Shown here one piece after another: positions 49,560 through 57,800 of a DNA stretch of 64,000 bases; position 1 is the first letter of the stretch; each line of letters starts with the position of its first letter. Below the pieces are notes generated by a model that saw only the letters and a list, made by a program, of their open reading frames with translations, made no database searches and was not told the origin of the DNA. Origin of the DNA: CAYPPG01 sp964412555 (GTDB lineage: Bacteria > Hinthialibacterota > Hinthialibacteria > Hinthialibacterales > Hinthialibacteraceae); assembly GCA_964412555.1 (NCBI GenBank), contig CAYPPG010000036.1, forward strand, positions 1 through 64,000. The letters run 5' to 3'. A program made the translations under genes and the position numbers.

Positions 49560-49590
49560 GTGGTGCAGTCAGAATGTCTGCACCACAATT
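49560..49590. repeat. Intergenic palindromic element
   Basis: Perfect 9-bp arms GTGGTGCAG (49561-49569) and CTGCACCAC (49579-49587) enclose a 9-nt loop, with TGTGG..CCACAAT context as in the element at 33550. A related copy lies at 50073, so the small gene at 49746 is bracketed by two. It may end the asd transcript, but it has no T tract directly behind the stem apart from ATTTTTG. Confidence 0.75.
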
Positions 49591-49745
49591 TTTGATTTTT
49601 ACTGTGGCGTTAGCATCTGTTTTAAGTCGAAGTGAATGCAACATCGGGATATCACATAGGATTGTCCTACAATATGTAGTGTAGACGTAGAGATATACAC
49701 TGTTTGATGATAGTTTTGTCATTCTTGAATGCACGGATAAAAGAA

Positions 49746-50024
49746 ATGAATATATCTCGTGAAGAATTGGTACGAATCACCGGTGAGCAGGTTGTGCAGC
49801 AAGCGGAAAATCTTCCGCAAGAAACGTTCGAAGAACTGAAATGGGAATATCTTTCTTTGCTATTGCAACAGTATGAAGAGACATACCACATCAATTATTT
49901 CGAAGCGCTTCGTTCCTATTTTTTAGGATTGGAACCCCAACTCCGATTGGTTCTCATTCGCCACATCCTCGAAACGCAAGATGAAACCACCCCGCTCTCC
50001 AGCATTCATGAAATGATGCAGTGA
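49746..50024 (+). CDS. Small protein of unknown function
   Basis: The 92-residue product (MNISREELVRITGEQVVQQA...) is acidic and helical, with 'EELKWEYLSLLLQQYEETYH' and 'NYFEALRSYFLGLEPQLRLV'. There is no signal or membrane helix. The start is uncertain: an in-frame ATG at 49707 would add 13 residues, and neither has a good ribosome binding site. It is bracketed by two palindromic elements (49560, 50073). I do not recognise the family. Confidence 0.5.
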   Translation: MNISREELVRITGEQVVQQAENLPQETFEELKWEYLSLLLQQYEETYHINYFEALRSYFLGLEPQLRLVLIRHILETQDETTPLSSIHEMMQ

Positions 50025-50072
50025 TCAATGGTAACGGTATCTTTTGGGAACTAGTTTGTAATTACCCTATAT

Positions 50073-50100
50073 TGTGCAGACAGGATGTCCGCACCACAAT
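50073..50100. repeat. Decayed palindromic element
   Basis: TTGTGCAGACA-gga-TGTCCGCACCACAA is a copy of the TTGTGGTGCGGACA type in which the left arm has lost about three bases (GGT) and has one change. The right arm is intact. It matches the arm of the element at 33550 in its first 13 bases. It lies between the small gene and the convergent Fur-family gene. Confidence 0.65.
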
Positions 50101-50129
50101 TTGTCGTTTCAAATCAATCAACATTGCCT

Positions 50130-50504
50130 CTATGTAGCACAGTCTTCACATTTTCCATAGAATAATAGTTTGTGCCCTTCTACTATGAAGTTTTCCGGAG
50201 TGTTTGGTTTCTTTTTCACAACACACCCCTCCACTTCGAAGACTCGATGACATTTCTTACAAAAGAAATGATGGTGATGGGGTTTTCCAGCCATTTCATA
50301 ACGCGGTGGTTCACCGGGTATTTCTACTGGTTCAATAATCCCTTCTTCCATGAATCCTTTGATCGTCCGGTAAACGGTAGCGATTCCCAACCGAGGAGCA
50401 TAAGCTTGGGCGGCTTTGAGAACTTCCTGCGGACCTAAAGGTCTGGCAATTTCTTCGAAAACCCTGCGAATTGCCATTCTTTGATGTGTTTTTCTTTCCA
50501 TCAT
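50130..50504 (-). CDS. Fur-family metal-dependent repressor (Fur/Zur/PerR group)
   Basis: The 124-residue product has the winged-helix domain 'HQRMAIRRVFEEIARPLGPQ' and 'LGIATVYRTIKGFMEEGIIE' (the T-V-Y-R recognition helix), then 'GEPPRYEMAGKPHHHHFFCK' with the regulatory metal His cluster. Two Cys pairs, 'CKKC' and 'CEDC', form the structural zinc site. It is shorter than E. coli Fur. The metal sensed (iron, zinc, peroxide-iron) is not readable. It is divergent from the DUF4198 gene at 50890, a protein family tied to metal uptake, which makes regulation of that gene a fair guess. Confidence 0.9.
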   Translation of the reverse strand: MMERKTHQRMAIRRVFEEIARPLGPQEVLKAAQAYAPRLGIATVYRTIKGFMEEGIIEPVEIPGEPPRYEMAGKPHHHHFFCKKCHRVFEVEGCVVKKKPNTPENFIVEGHKLLFYGKCEDCAT

Positions 50505-50668
50505 AAGTTACCTCACAAATTTATATAAGTCACCCCAAAATATCGACTTGATACCCCTCTTACACCCTTATCCCGATATGGAACAGTTGTCGAGGTCATT
50601 CCATTAAAATCAATCGATATGTCTTAATTTCCACTCTTTGCAGCGACTAATCCTTTAAATTCATTATA

Positions 50669-50693
50669 ACTCAAATATTCAAATCTTTTGAGT
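50669..50693. promoter_or_regulatory. Dyad in the Fur-DUF4198 divergent region
   Basis: Perfect 7-bp arms ACTCAAA (50669-50675) and TTTGAGT (50687-50693) are separated by 11 bp of AT-rich sequence. The total of 25 bp and the spacing could suit a dimeric regulator, such as the adjacent Fur-family protein. It does not match the GATAATGATAATCATTATC-type box closely. The remaining 50505-50889 region is AT-rich and shows no gene. Confidence 0.35.
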
Positions 50694-50889
50694 CGCCTAT
50701 TTAACTTTAATATTTTATTATCGTTGTTCTAGGGAACATGCCCTCAAAACCTGCCTGAATGAATTGAATTTATGCTCATTTTCCGATCATTCATGATTCA
50801 AGAAATTCGTTTTTTGGACCGAAACCTTGATTTTTGTGCAAGTCAATATTATGTTTCTTTGAAAAGTGTTATTACCAGGAGGCGCTATC

Positions 50890-51681
50890 ATGAAAACTCG
50901 ATTGTATTTCTTCATTATCCTTTTCATCTGTTCCATCCCAGTGTCATTTGCCCATTTTCCAATGCTGATTCATGATTCTCCGTTTGCAGAACTCAATCAA
51001 GGGATTCAATTGCGATTTTGGGTCGGTCATCCCTACGAACAAGAATATACAGACGCTCCCAAACCGGAAAAAGTTGTCGCCATTCTCCCCTCTGGTTTAT
51101 CGGAGGATATTACTTCAAAACTTACGGAATGGAAATATCAGACAGGAGAACAATCGGTTACTGCATGGACCATTCCGTTCGACTGCCGTCAAAAGGGGGA
51201 TACGATCATTCGGCTGGATGGAAAACCGGTAGTGGGGGCCAATAATTCTTTATACCAGGAATTTTTAAAGATTTTCGTTCATGTGGAACGGCAAGATGGA
51301 TGGCGTGCACGTACCGGCCAGCCGTTGGAAATCGTTCCTCTCACTCGTCCATACGGTATTGAAGCTGGTTCTGTTTTTACGGGAAGGTTGATGAAAGGGG
51401 ACCAAGGAGTCGCCGATGCAGAAATCGAAATCGAACAGTTTCTACCAAAAACTCCTCTTGCAGAGGATTTGCCTCCCGATCCTTTCATAACCAAAGTAGT
51501 CGTTACCGATCCCAATGGTGTTTTTTCGTGTACTCTTCCAAATTCAGGATGGTGGATTTGTGCGGCATACGTCGAAGAAGCAGAAACCATGAAACGGAAC
51601 GAAAAAGAGTATACCCTCAGCGCTCTGGCCGGAATCTGGATTCATGTGGAGGAGAAATTCACGCAAAAATTACCAGAATAA
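50890..51681 (+). CDS. Exported DUF4198 protein
   Basis: This 263-residue protein has a signal peptide (MKTRLYFFIILFICSIPVSF, then AHFPMLIHDSP). The DUF4198 pattern is visible: mature start with an early His, 'LRFWVGHPYEQEYTDAPKPE' and a C-terminal Ig-like region with 'VVVTDPNGVFSCTLPNSGWW'. AGGAGG lies 7 nt before the ATG at 50890, so the longer reading from 50866 is rejected. DUF4198 proteins are periplasmic and often sit beside cobalt/nickel or other metal transporters. No transporter is next to it here, but a Fur-family gene faces it. A terminator follows at 51702. Confidence 0.8.
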   Translation: MKTRLYFFIILFICSIPVSFAHFPMLIHDSPFAELNQGIQLRFWVGHPYEQEYTDAPKPEKVVAILPSGLSEDITSKLTEWKYQTGEQSVTAWTIPFDCRQKGDTIIRLDGKPVVGANNSLYQEFLKIFVHVERQDGWRARTGQPLEIVPLTRPYGIEAGSVFTGRLMKGDQGVADAEIEIEQFLPKTPLAEDLPPDPFITKVVVTDPNGVFSCTLPNSGWWICAAYVEEAETMKRNEKEYTLSALAGIWIHVEEKFTQKLPE

Positions 51682-51701
51682 GTAATTGGAAGAAAATACA
51701 G

Positions 51702-51728
51702 AACGCCGGTCATCGACCGGCGTTTTTC
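51702..51728 (+). terminator. Rho-independent terminator
   Basis: A perfect 9-bp stem AACGCCGGT/ACCGGCGTT with a 5-nt loop is followed by a T run (51723-51727). It lies 20 bp after the DUF4198 stop codon. Confidence 0.9.
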
Positions 51729-51751
51729 TCAAGTGTAAAAGTTACTATGCA

Positions 51752-51946
51752 TCAAGCTAGAAAATCGATCTTACTGTCGCTTTTGGGCTTTTCCTTTTTT
51801 TCTTCTTTCTGCTGTTTCTTTTTCGATTGTTTGAAATAGGGCATGGGCGCATTATCTTTGCCTTCATATTTTGTCGTTCCTCCTACACCGTTGCTCACTT
51901 GTAATGGCGCCACATTTTTTTGGATTACATCAAATGCGTTATACAT
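51752..51946 (-). CDS. Small Lys-rich protein of unknown function
   Basis: The 64-residue product begins MYNAFDVIQKNVAPLQVSNG, then 'GTTKYEGKDNAPMPYFK', and ends in a strongly basic tail rich in Lys, Gln and Glu. GAAAGGGGAAAAG precedes the ATG and is a good ribosome binding site, which is the main reason to accept this small frame. There is no signal or membrane helix. It lies between converging and diverging neighbours (DUF4198, SLC13). I do not recognise it. Confidence 0.55.
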   Translation of the reverse strand: MYNAFDVIQKNVAPLQVSNGVGGTTKYEGKDNAPMPYFKQSKKKQQKEEKKEKPKSDSKIDFLA

Positions 51947-52231
51947 TTTCTTTTCCCCTTTCGTTGGGGTTTCCGTACTATCACTATCGGCGAAGTTTTC
52001 TAAAACTTAAATCTATCCGTCGATTGACAAGATAGCTCGATCCTATTGATAAGATGTTTCATTTGTTGCTCATTTCCTATCGGTTGGATATCTTTCTATC
52101 TTTGCAAGTCATGCAAAACCTTGAGAGATAGGGAAATTCAATATACCGTTTTTCTTGTGATGAATTTCTTTCTCAAATAGAAAGTGGGTATTGTTTGCGA
52201 TGCGCTAATAAAAGCGAATGGGGAAAATAGA

Positions 52232-53764
52232 ATGGATCAATCAATAAATGGAACAGTTGCCAATTATCGCTTTAATCCTATTATTTTATTGGCAGGACCA
52301 ATCGTATTTCTGTTGATTTTACTGCTTCCCGGACCGGAATCTCTTCCGGCCGAAGGAAAACGAGTGGCGGCAGTCGCGTTTTGGATGTCGATTTGGTGGC
52401 TCACCGGCGTGATCCCGGTCGGAGCAACGGCAATTCTCCCTTTCGCTTTATTTCCTTTTCTCGGAGTCATGAAAGGGGACGTAGCCGTCGGCTATTTTGC
52501 TCACCAATTGAATTTCCTGCTGCTCGGTGGATTCATGCTTGCCGCTGCAATGGAAAAATGGAATGTGCATCGGCGAATGGCACTCGGTATCATCGATTTT
52601 ATCGGTGTTACACCACGGCGTGTTGTGCTGGGATTTATGATCGCCACGGCGGTATTGTCCATGTGGATCAGCAATACGGCGACTTCTTTGATGATGCTTC
52701 CGGTTGGGATTGCAATGCTCAAGAAATTCCGCGAAATCGGAGGAGACGAACTCGGAGACCGTATCGCTCCGGCTTTGATGTTGTCGATTGCCTATGCCGC
52801 TTCCATCGGTGGGGTAGGGACATTGATCGGTACGCCTCCGAACGCGGTTTTCGCATCACAAGTCAACACTCTTTTTGGCCAAAAGATCGGCTTTTTTGAA
52901 TGGATCAAAGTCGGTATTCCGATGGTCATCGTCATTTTGCCGCTCGCTTGGATTTATTTAGTCCGGATTCAATTTCCACTTCCTTCCAGCATCGGAAAAG
53001 AGGCCATCAACGTTATCCGGGACGAGCGACGGGCAATGGGAAAAATGAATCGGGGAGAAATTTGTGTAGCGATCGTTTTTTGTTTAACGGCTTTAGGGTG
53101 GATTCTCCGTAAAAAAATAGAAGTCGGTATTTTCAGTTTTCCCGGTATTCAGACTTATTTTCCCCTGGTGAACAGTGACGCGACAATTGCCATGCTCAGT
53201 GGATTTTGCCTTTTCGCTATTCCTGTCAATGCCAAACGGGGTGAATTTCTCCTCGATTTACGTTCGGCAATGTCCATTCCTTGGGATGTGTTACTGATTA
53301 TCGGCGGCGGGATTTGTCTGGCGAACGGTTTTTCCGATTCAGGATTGTCAGAGTGGATGGTCAACCAATTGGTGTTCTTGAAAAGTTATCATCCGTATTT
53401 CATTATCCTCGTTTGCGTTGCGCTCGTTGTATTCTTGACCGAATTAACTTCGAATACGGCAACATCGACAATTTTCATCCCCATTATGGGTGTCATGGCG
53501 ACTAGCATCGGGCAAAATCCATACTTATTGATGGTACCCTGTTGTGTCGGGGTATCAATGGCCTTTATGCTGCCTGCGGCTACACCTCCTAATGCGGTTG
53601 TTTTCGGATCGGGATATCTGCGGATTCAAGAAATGGCGAAGACGGGATTTTTCATGAATTTGATTTCCATTACTTTTATCGTATTAGTGATGATCACGTT
53701 GACAAGCCGTATTCTGGGGATCGAGTTGAACAGCGTACCGGAATGGGCTGTACAATCTCAATGA
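52232..53764 (+). CDS. SLC13/DASS-family sodium:anion symporter
   Basis: This 510-residue membrane protein has 11-13 helices and both sodium-site signatures of the divalent-anion:Na+ symporter family: 'MWISNTATSLMMLPVGIAML' in the first half and 'ELTSNTATSTIFIPIMGVMA' in the second (the SNT motifs). The accompanying 'TPPNAVFASQ' and 'ATPPNAVVFGSG' hairpins are also present. It should import C4-dicarboxylates, citrate, sulfate or phosphate with sodium. I chose the ATG at 52232; a GTG 48 bp upstream in frame is possible. It converges on the CAP-domain gene with no gap. Confidence 0.9.
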   Translation: MDQSINGTVANYRFNPIILLAGPIVFLLILLLPGPESLPAEGKRVAAVAFWMSIWWLTGVIPVGATAILPFALFPFLGVMKGDVAVGYFAHQLNFLLLGGFMLAAAMEKWNVHRRMALGIIDFIGVTPRRVVLGFMIATAVLSMWISNTATSLMMLPVGIAMLKKFREIGGDELGDRIAPALMLSIAYAASIGGVGTLIGTPPNAVFASQVNTLFGQKIGFFEWIKVGIPMVIVILPLAWIYLVRIQFPLPSSIGKEAINVIRDERRAMGKMNRGEICVAIVFCLTALGWILRKKIEVGIFSFPGIQTYFPLVNSDATIAMLSGFCLFAIPVNAKRGEFLLDLRSAMSIPWDVLLIIGGGICLANGFSDSGLSEWMVNQLVFLKSYHPYFIILVCVALVVFLTELTSNTATSTIFIPIMGVMATSIGQNPYLLMVPCCVGVSMAFMLPAATPPNAVVFGSGYLRIQEMAKTGFFMNLISITFIVLVMITLTSRILGIELNSVPEWAVQSQ

Positions 53765-54772
53765 TCAAAAACGGCTCCAATCCATAATTTCTGTGTCATC
53801 TCCCAAGATAAAATCGATTTTTACATTGTTTTCACCATCAAATGTAAATGTCTTTGTCATCGGTTCCGGAAGAGGTCCACCGGAGGCTTCCAGAGTGTAT
53901 TGCCCCGCATCTGCGATTGGGATCGTATACCCCCCACTGGAATAGGTGTTTGTGCTCTGATTGGTTCCTTTAACGGTTATTGTGACGCCTCCTAAGCCTT
54001 CACCGATATCATAAAATTGATTTTGGTCGGTATCTGCATACACGACCCCAAGAATCTGGGGGGTATATTGAAAAGAAACGGCAAAATCGATTGTGACGAG
54101 TAATGGGCCAACGGATTCCAATTGTTTTGTCCCAACGGCAGCTGACTTTGGATCATGCCGGTTTTTCTTCAACCTGATTTTAGAACGCATTACCTTTGCC
54201 GAGACGGTTTGAACGATACCGATACCGACTTCTTTCCAAAGCGGTTCCCGATCGAATTCAAGAGTGTTTTTGCGATGCCCGAGAGAGGGAACATTCCAAT
54301 CGACGAGAAACGCGGCGTGCGCATGTTCGACGTTTTCTCCATGCGCGAAAACATTCTCCCCATATCCTCGCCAGTCATAACCGGCTTCTTCAATGCGCTG
54401 CCCGGGATCGGAGCCGTCACTTCCATAATGATCTTGAAACTTGTTATCACGCATATCGATACTGTGACGGCGGGCGGCCTGGATCAAATTCAGATTGAGC
54501 GTCAGAGGCGGACGCGGTGGATAAGCATTAAATTCCTCTTTCACCGCTTCCAAATCCACATTGAAATAGCGATATGCATTGAGAATCGCTGAATCTTGAT
54601 GATTGGCCAAGCGCATGCCTTCGGCAGGGGGAGCCATTCGTGCCCGATTGATCAATTCCAACATAAGTTGTTCTTCATCTGTGGGTTCAATTGTTTGGGT
54701 TATCCCCAAATTTCCTGTGAGCAGTTGTAATAAAAGAATGCAAATCACAATTTTAATAAGGGTACTTTTCAT
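53765..54772 (-). CDS. Exported CAP (SCP/PR-1) domain protein with C-terminal Cna-B-like domain
   Basis: This 335-residue protein has a signal peptide (MKSTLIKIVICILLLQLLTG). A CAP domain follows (about 35-230: 'EEQLMLELINRARMAPPAEG', 'LIQAARRHSIDMRD', 'YDWRGYGENVFAHGENVEHA', 'NVPSLGHRKNTL') with the two His and two Glu of the CAP cavity in place. A C-terminal SdrD B/Cna B-like beta domain (about 240-325: 'LGVVYADTDQNQFYDIGEGL', 'TVKGTNQ') completes it. Such proteins are secreted or surface-bound and their activity in bacteria is largely unknown. The stop abuts the convergent SLC13 stop. Confidence 0.88.
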   Translation of the reverse strand: MKSTLIKIVICILLLQLLTGNLGITQTIEPTDEEQLMLELINRARMAPPAEGMRLANHQDSAILNAYRYFNVDLEAVKEEFNAYPPRPPLTLNLNLIQAARRHSIDMRDNKFQDHYGSDGSDPGQRIEEAGYDWRGYGENVFAHGENVEHAHAAFLVDWNVPSLGHRKNTLEFDREPLWKEVGIGIVQTVSAKVMRSKIRLKKNRHDPKSAAVGTKQLESVGPLLVTIDFAVSFQYTPQILGVVYADTDQNQFYDIGEGLGGVTITVKGTNQSTNTYSSGGYTIPIADAGQYTLEASGGPLPEPMTKTFTFDGENNVKIDFILGDDTEIMDWSRF

Positions 54773-54840
54773 AACGTTTCCTCCATAATTTTTTCGGATA
54801 GTGTATCACAAAACCAACAAGATGGTGGTTTGAGAAGAAT

Positions 54841-57252
54841 TTATGAAGCAGTTCGATGGGATCGGTTTTTCTGTAAAGTCTTCAATGCGAATACAATTCC
54901 ACTCAGAAGAGTCAATAAGGATATTCCAACCCCCAGTTTGAAAGAGAATGGATTGAATATATATTGAATACGATGTTGACCGGGTGGAATATCGACAGCA
55001 AAAAAAGTGTCTTGATACAAATTCATTTTCACTTTTGTATTATCCAGATAGACTTCCCAACCGGGATAGCAATTTTGTGACCAGATGACTCTTCCCTCTT
55101 CGGGAGCATCGATGGAAACAACAACGTTGGTTGGATGTTGTTGAATGATTTCCATATTCGAGATTTGCTCTCCCGATTCTCCATAAAAGCGAGGGTGGAC
55201 ATTCGGATTTTCATAAATCTTCAAGGGAGAATTCTCTTCTTTCCAAGCAAGCTGGAAGGGTTTGGGGAGAAATGTTGTGGTTACAACATACTTGACATTC
55301 ATTTCGTTGAAACCCTTTTGCGTTCGAGCCTCCAAAGGTGGGGCAAAAAAGAGCAGCCCCCCCTGCGGTGTTTCCGGAGGACGGTTGTAAATTCGATTGA
55401 TATAGCGAGAGTAAGAATCCAAAATAATCGGATCATATCCGCGTGCGGATTCAATGCCATACATCATCAAGCGGTTGGGACGCAGTTCGGGATGATATTG
55501 CAAGCCGGGATGGCCGATCGCATCGTCGAGACAAACAACGCGGTTCCCTTTTGCGTTTTCCTGTAGGAAAGAGACAAGACTCGTTTGCGGGAAATATTCC
55601 TCTCGCCATGCTTCTGGCGATTGAGTGGGGAAAAAGCGATAGGAAAAAACAATCAGATCGGCCAATAAAAGAAGGAGCGGGAATGCCCACCGATACGAAG
55701 ACCGCAGTTTCAACATTGTCCATAACGCACACCAGCTGGCAATAAGAAAAATCAATCCCAACAAACTGGAACCCAACATCCATGAATACCGGATTTCAAA
55801 AAGAATGTCCGGTAACTGCTGGCTGACCGCTCTGCGCTCGACAGAATAATTGAGAGCGGCAAGGGAACGTTCGATTTCTATTTCCCGCAGATAAGAGAGA
55901 ATTGCGGATTTGGAAATGATCAATGACAAAACCAAAAAGAAAAACAAGAGAGAACCGATCGCCGCTATTTTCAGTCCAGCCGAATTTTTGATTCTTTGAA
56001 TATTGATATTCGCCCAATTTTGCAGTCCGAACGCACAACAGACGGACATTCCGATAATAAATATCAATACCAGCCTGCCGGGAACGCGAAAGAAACTCCA
56101 ACCCGGTAACCCATAATAGAGAAGGGGATAGAGCGGGTTGTATCGGCCCAGCGCAAAAAACAATCCACCGACAGCCACTAGCGCAAAAAATAGGGTTTCC
56201 CGGTGTATGCAATCATCTGCTTGCTTGCGGTGTTCGGTTCGGATGAAAGCAAAACAAAATAGAAGCAAAGGTAAAATCCCGATATAGCCGCATATTTCGT
56301 GATAGCCGGTTTGCGTTTCCCAAAAACGGCTTTCTTTCGCTTCGGCAACCGGATTTCCATAAAAATAAGGGGCCACGAAAGTGAGGAGGTGCTGCGGCGG
56401 CATGGAATCGCCGGTCGCGAATTCGTAATCGGCTCCCCCTGCGCGGCCGGCGGTTTTCGTGGATAGTTCATAGAGCGGCAACAAAACGGCTGCTGACAAA
56501 GCAAGAGCGATTCCTATGCCGGCACATGTGCGCAAAGGAAAACGGAGAGCCTCGCCCCATTTTCTTGATTTCAAATACGATTCTCCTCCCCACCAACAAG
56601 CTCGAAAGATCAACAGGTAAAACACATATAAAGGAATTTGGGTGTGCCCCGCATAAAACATACCTGCGAGACTCAACGCAAAAAGGAAAAAAATACGAAG
56701 GTCAAACTGCTGGCGAAAAAAGGTTTGAAAATAGAGAGCGAGAGGAAGAAGAGCATAGGCCCGTACATGGATCAAATGCCCGTCATGGGCATGGGTGATG
56801 AAAAAACCGGACCACGCATAGAGAACAGCCCCCAAACAAGCGGCCGGTTTGTTGGAGAACAGTTTCAATAAGAAAAGATACATAGTCAGTGCGGCCAAAA
56901 TATGGTGGAAAACCAGGGATAAGGAAAAGGTTCGCTCGACGGAAAAAAACAGATTGAGAACATTCGTAGGATAGAAAAGAGACGTTTGAATATTGGCGGC
57001 CAAAGGAGCACCGCAAAAAACATGAGGGTTCCACCACGGCATACGGCCTTCGGAAAGTTCCTGCAGCGCGAATTGTCTCCAGGGAACGAATTGGTTGATC
57101 ATATCTCCGCCACAAATGATCCATCCTTGCCAGACGATTTTCTCGTGAAACAACAGGATGGGGAGAATGAGAATGGAGAGAAATAGACCATGCACTCGTA
57201 TTGTTTTTTTCATTTTGTCAAACCACAGTTTCGCATCATTTGTATTTTTCAT
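54841..57252 (-). CDS. YfhO-like polytopic membrane protein (GT-C-type)
   Basis: This 803-residue protein has about 12-13 membrane helices and a C-terminal extracytoplasmic domain (about 600-770). The early loop 'ICGGDMINQFVPWRQFALQE' and 'GRMPWWNPHVFCGAPLAANI' has the acidic pair typical of the YfhO/GT-C class, which transfers sugars from lipid carriers to acceptors outside. The last helix is followed by a short basic tail. The start is uncertain: ATG 57252 is taken, and one at 57213 is possible; both have weak ribosome binding sites. It is monocistronic. The product is probably a surface glycan or glycoprotein. Confidence 0.8.
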   Translation of the reverse strand: MKNTNDAKLWFDKMKKTIRVHGLFLSILILPILLFHEKIVWQGWIICGGDMINQFVPWRQFALQELSEGRMPWWNPHVFCGAPLAANIQTSLFYPTNVLNLFFSVERTFSLSLVFHHILAALTMYLFLLKLFSNKPAACLGAVLYAWSGFFITHAHDGHLIHVRAYALLPLALYFQTFFRQQFDLRIFFLFALSLAGMFYAGHTQIPLYVFYLLIFRACWWGGESYLKSRKWGEALRFPLRTCAGIGIALALSAAVLLPLYELSTKTAGRAGGADYEFATGDSMPPQHLLTFVAPYFYGNPVAEAKESRFWETQTGYHEICGYIGILPLLLFCFAFIRTEHRKQADDCIHRETLFFALVAVGGLFFALGRYNPLYPLLYYGLPGWSFFRVPGRLVLIFIIGMSVCCAFGLQNWANINIQRIKNSAGLKIAAIGSLLFFFLVLSLIISKSAILSYLREIEIERSLAALNYSVERRAVSQQLPDILFEIRYSWMLGSSLLGLIFLIASWCALWTMLKLRSSYRWAFPLLLLLADLIVFSYRFFPTQSPEAWREEYFPQTSLVSFLQENAKGNRVVCLDDAIGHPGLQYHPELRPNRLMMYGIESARGYDPIILDSYSRYINRIYNRPPETPQGGLLFFAPPLEARTQKGFNEMNVKYVVTTTFLPKPFQLAWKEENSPLKIYENPNVHPRFYGESGEQISNMEIIQQHPTNVVVSIDAPEEGRVIWSQNCYPGWEVYLDNTKVKMNLYQDTFFAVDIPPGQHRIQYIFNPFSFKLGVGISLLTLLSGIVFALKTLQKNRSHRTAS

Positions 57253-57566
57253 TTCCGCGCATACGATTCCGCACTTTCGGCGCAAGACTGAAACAAAAAC
57301 AATGTACAGGATTCCTAACGGTTATTGGAGTGCTTTGATCGAAACTGGAAAGAGCGGATAAAAACCGGCTAGCATGATCACAATTTCATGCCATCTAAAA
57401 ACACGTAGTTCTGCATAAACGAGCGGTCTTTCTTCAAATCTCTTTGCAAAAAGATGAAAATTGGCCTCATGATCTCCCTTGCGTATCACGGCATGGCATC
57501 GTATGATTAATAGTTGCATTGTTTGCTAGGCTCATCGCCGAATTTTAGAAAACGAAGGAGGAAAAT
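57253..57566. other. Intergenic region upstream of the 58-residue gene
   Basis: A 314-bp stretch between the divergent YfhO-like gene and the small gene at 57567. Frames of up to 65 codons exist on the minus strand (57322-57519) but lack a ribosome binding site and protein-like composition. I see no hairpin or RNA gene. Confidence 0.45.
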
Positions 57567-57743
57567 ATGGCGGAACGTGTAAGTGATGAACGTCGACTAG
57601 AATTGCTTGCAATGATTACTTCTTCCTATATAAGCGCATTCAACGGACCGGATATGCGTCCACCGGACGCCATCACGATATCCCGCTTCATTGAAGAAGT
57701 GACGGAAGTGCTGGATAAAAAGTTTCCCCGCCCTCAAGAATAA
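57567..57743 (+). CDS. Small 58-residue protein of unknown function
   Basis: The product is 58 residues long: MAERVSDERRLELLAMITSS, then YISAFNGPDMRPPDAITISR, then 'FIEEVTEVLDKKFPRPQE'. AAGGAGG lies 5-6 nt before the ATG, a near-perfect ribosome binding site, and a terminator hairpin overlaps its stop. It is a discrete, well-bounded transcript end. The sequence is acidic and helical, without signal, membrane helix or metal motif. It is not recognised. It may be missed by gene callers because of its length. Confidence 0.8.
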   Translation: MAERVSDERRLELLAMITSSYISAFNGPDMRPPDAITISRFIEEVTEVLDKKFPRPQE

Positions 57744-57757
57744 AGAGGGCTTTTTTT
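57730..57757 (+). terminator. Rho-independent terminator overlapping the stop codon
   Basis: GCCCTC (57730-57735) pairs with GAGGGC (57745-57750) around a 9-nt loop, followed by seven T. The stem begins inside the last codons of the 58-residue gene and its TAA lies in the loop. Confidence 0.85.
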
Positions 57758-57800
57758 AACTTTCAGGAAGGCTAGAAAAAAGAAGTAAAGGTTGGTGTGA

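Noticed and set aside
57322..57519. 65-codon frame on the minus strand upstream of the YfhO-like gene
   Set aside because: No ribosome binding site, no domain pattern and odd composition.
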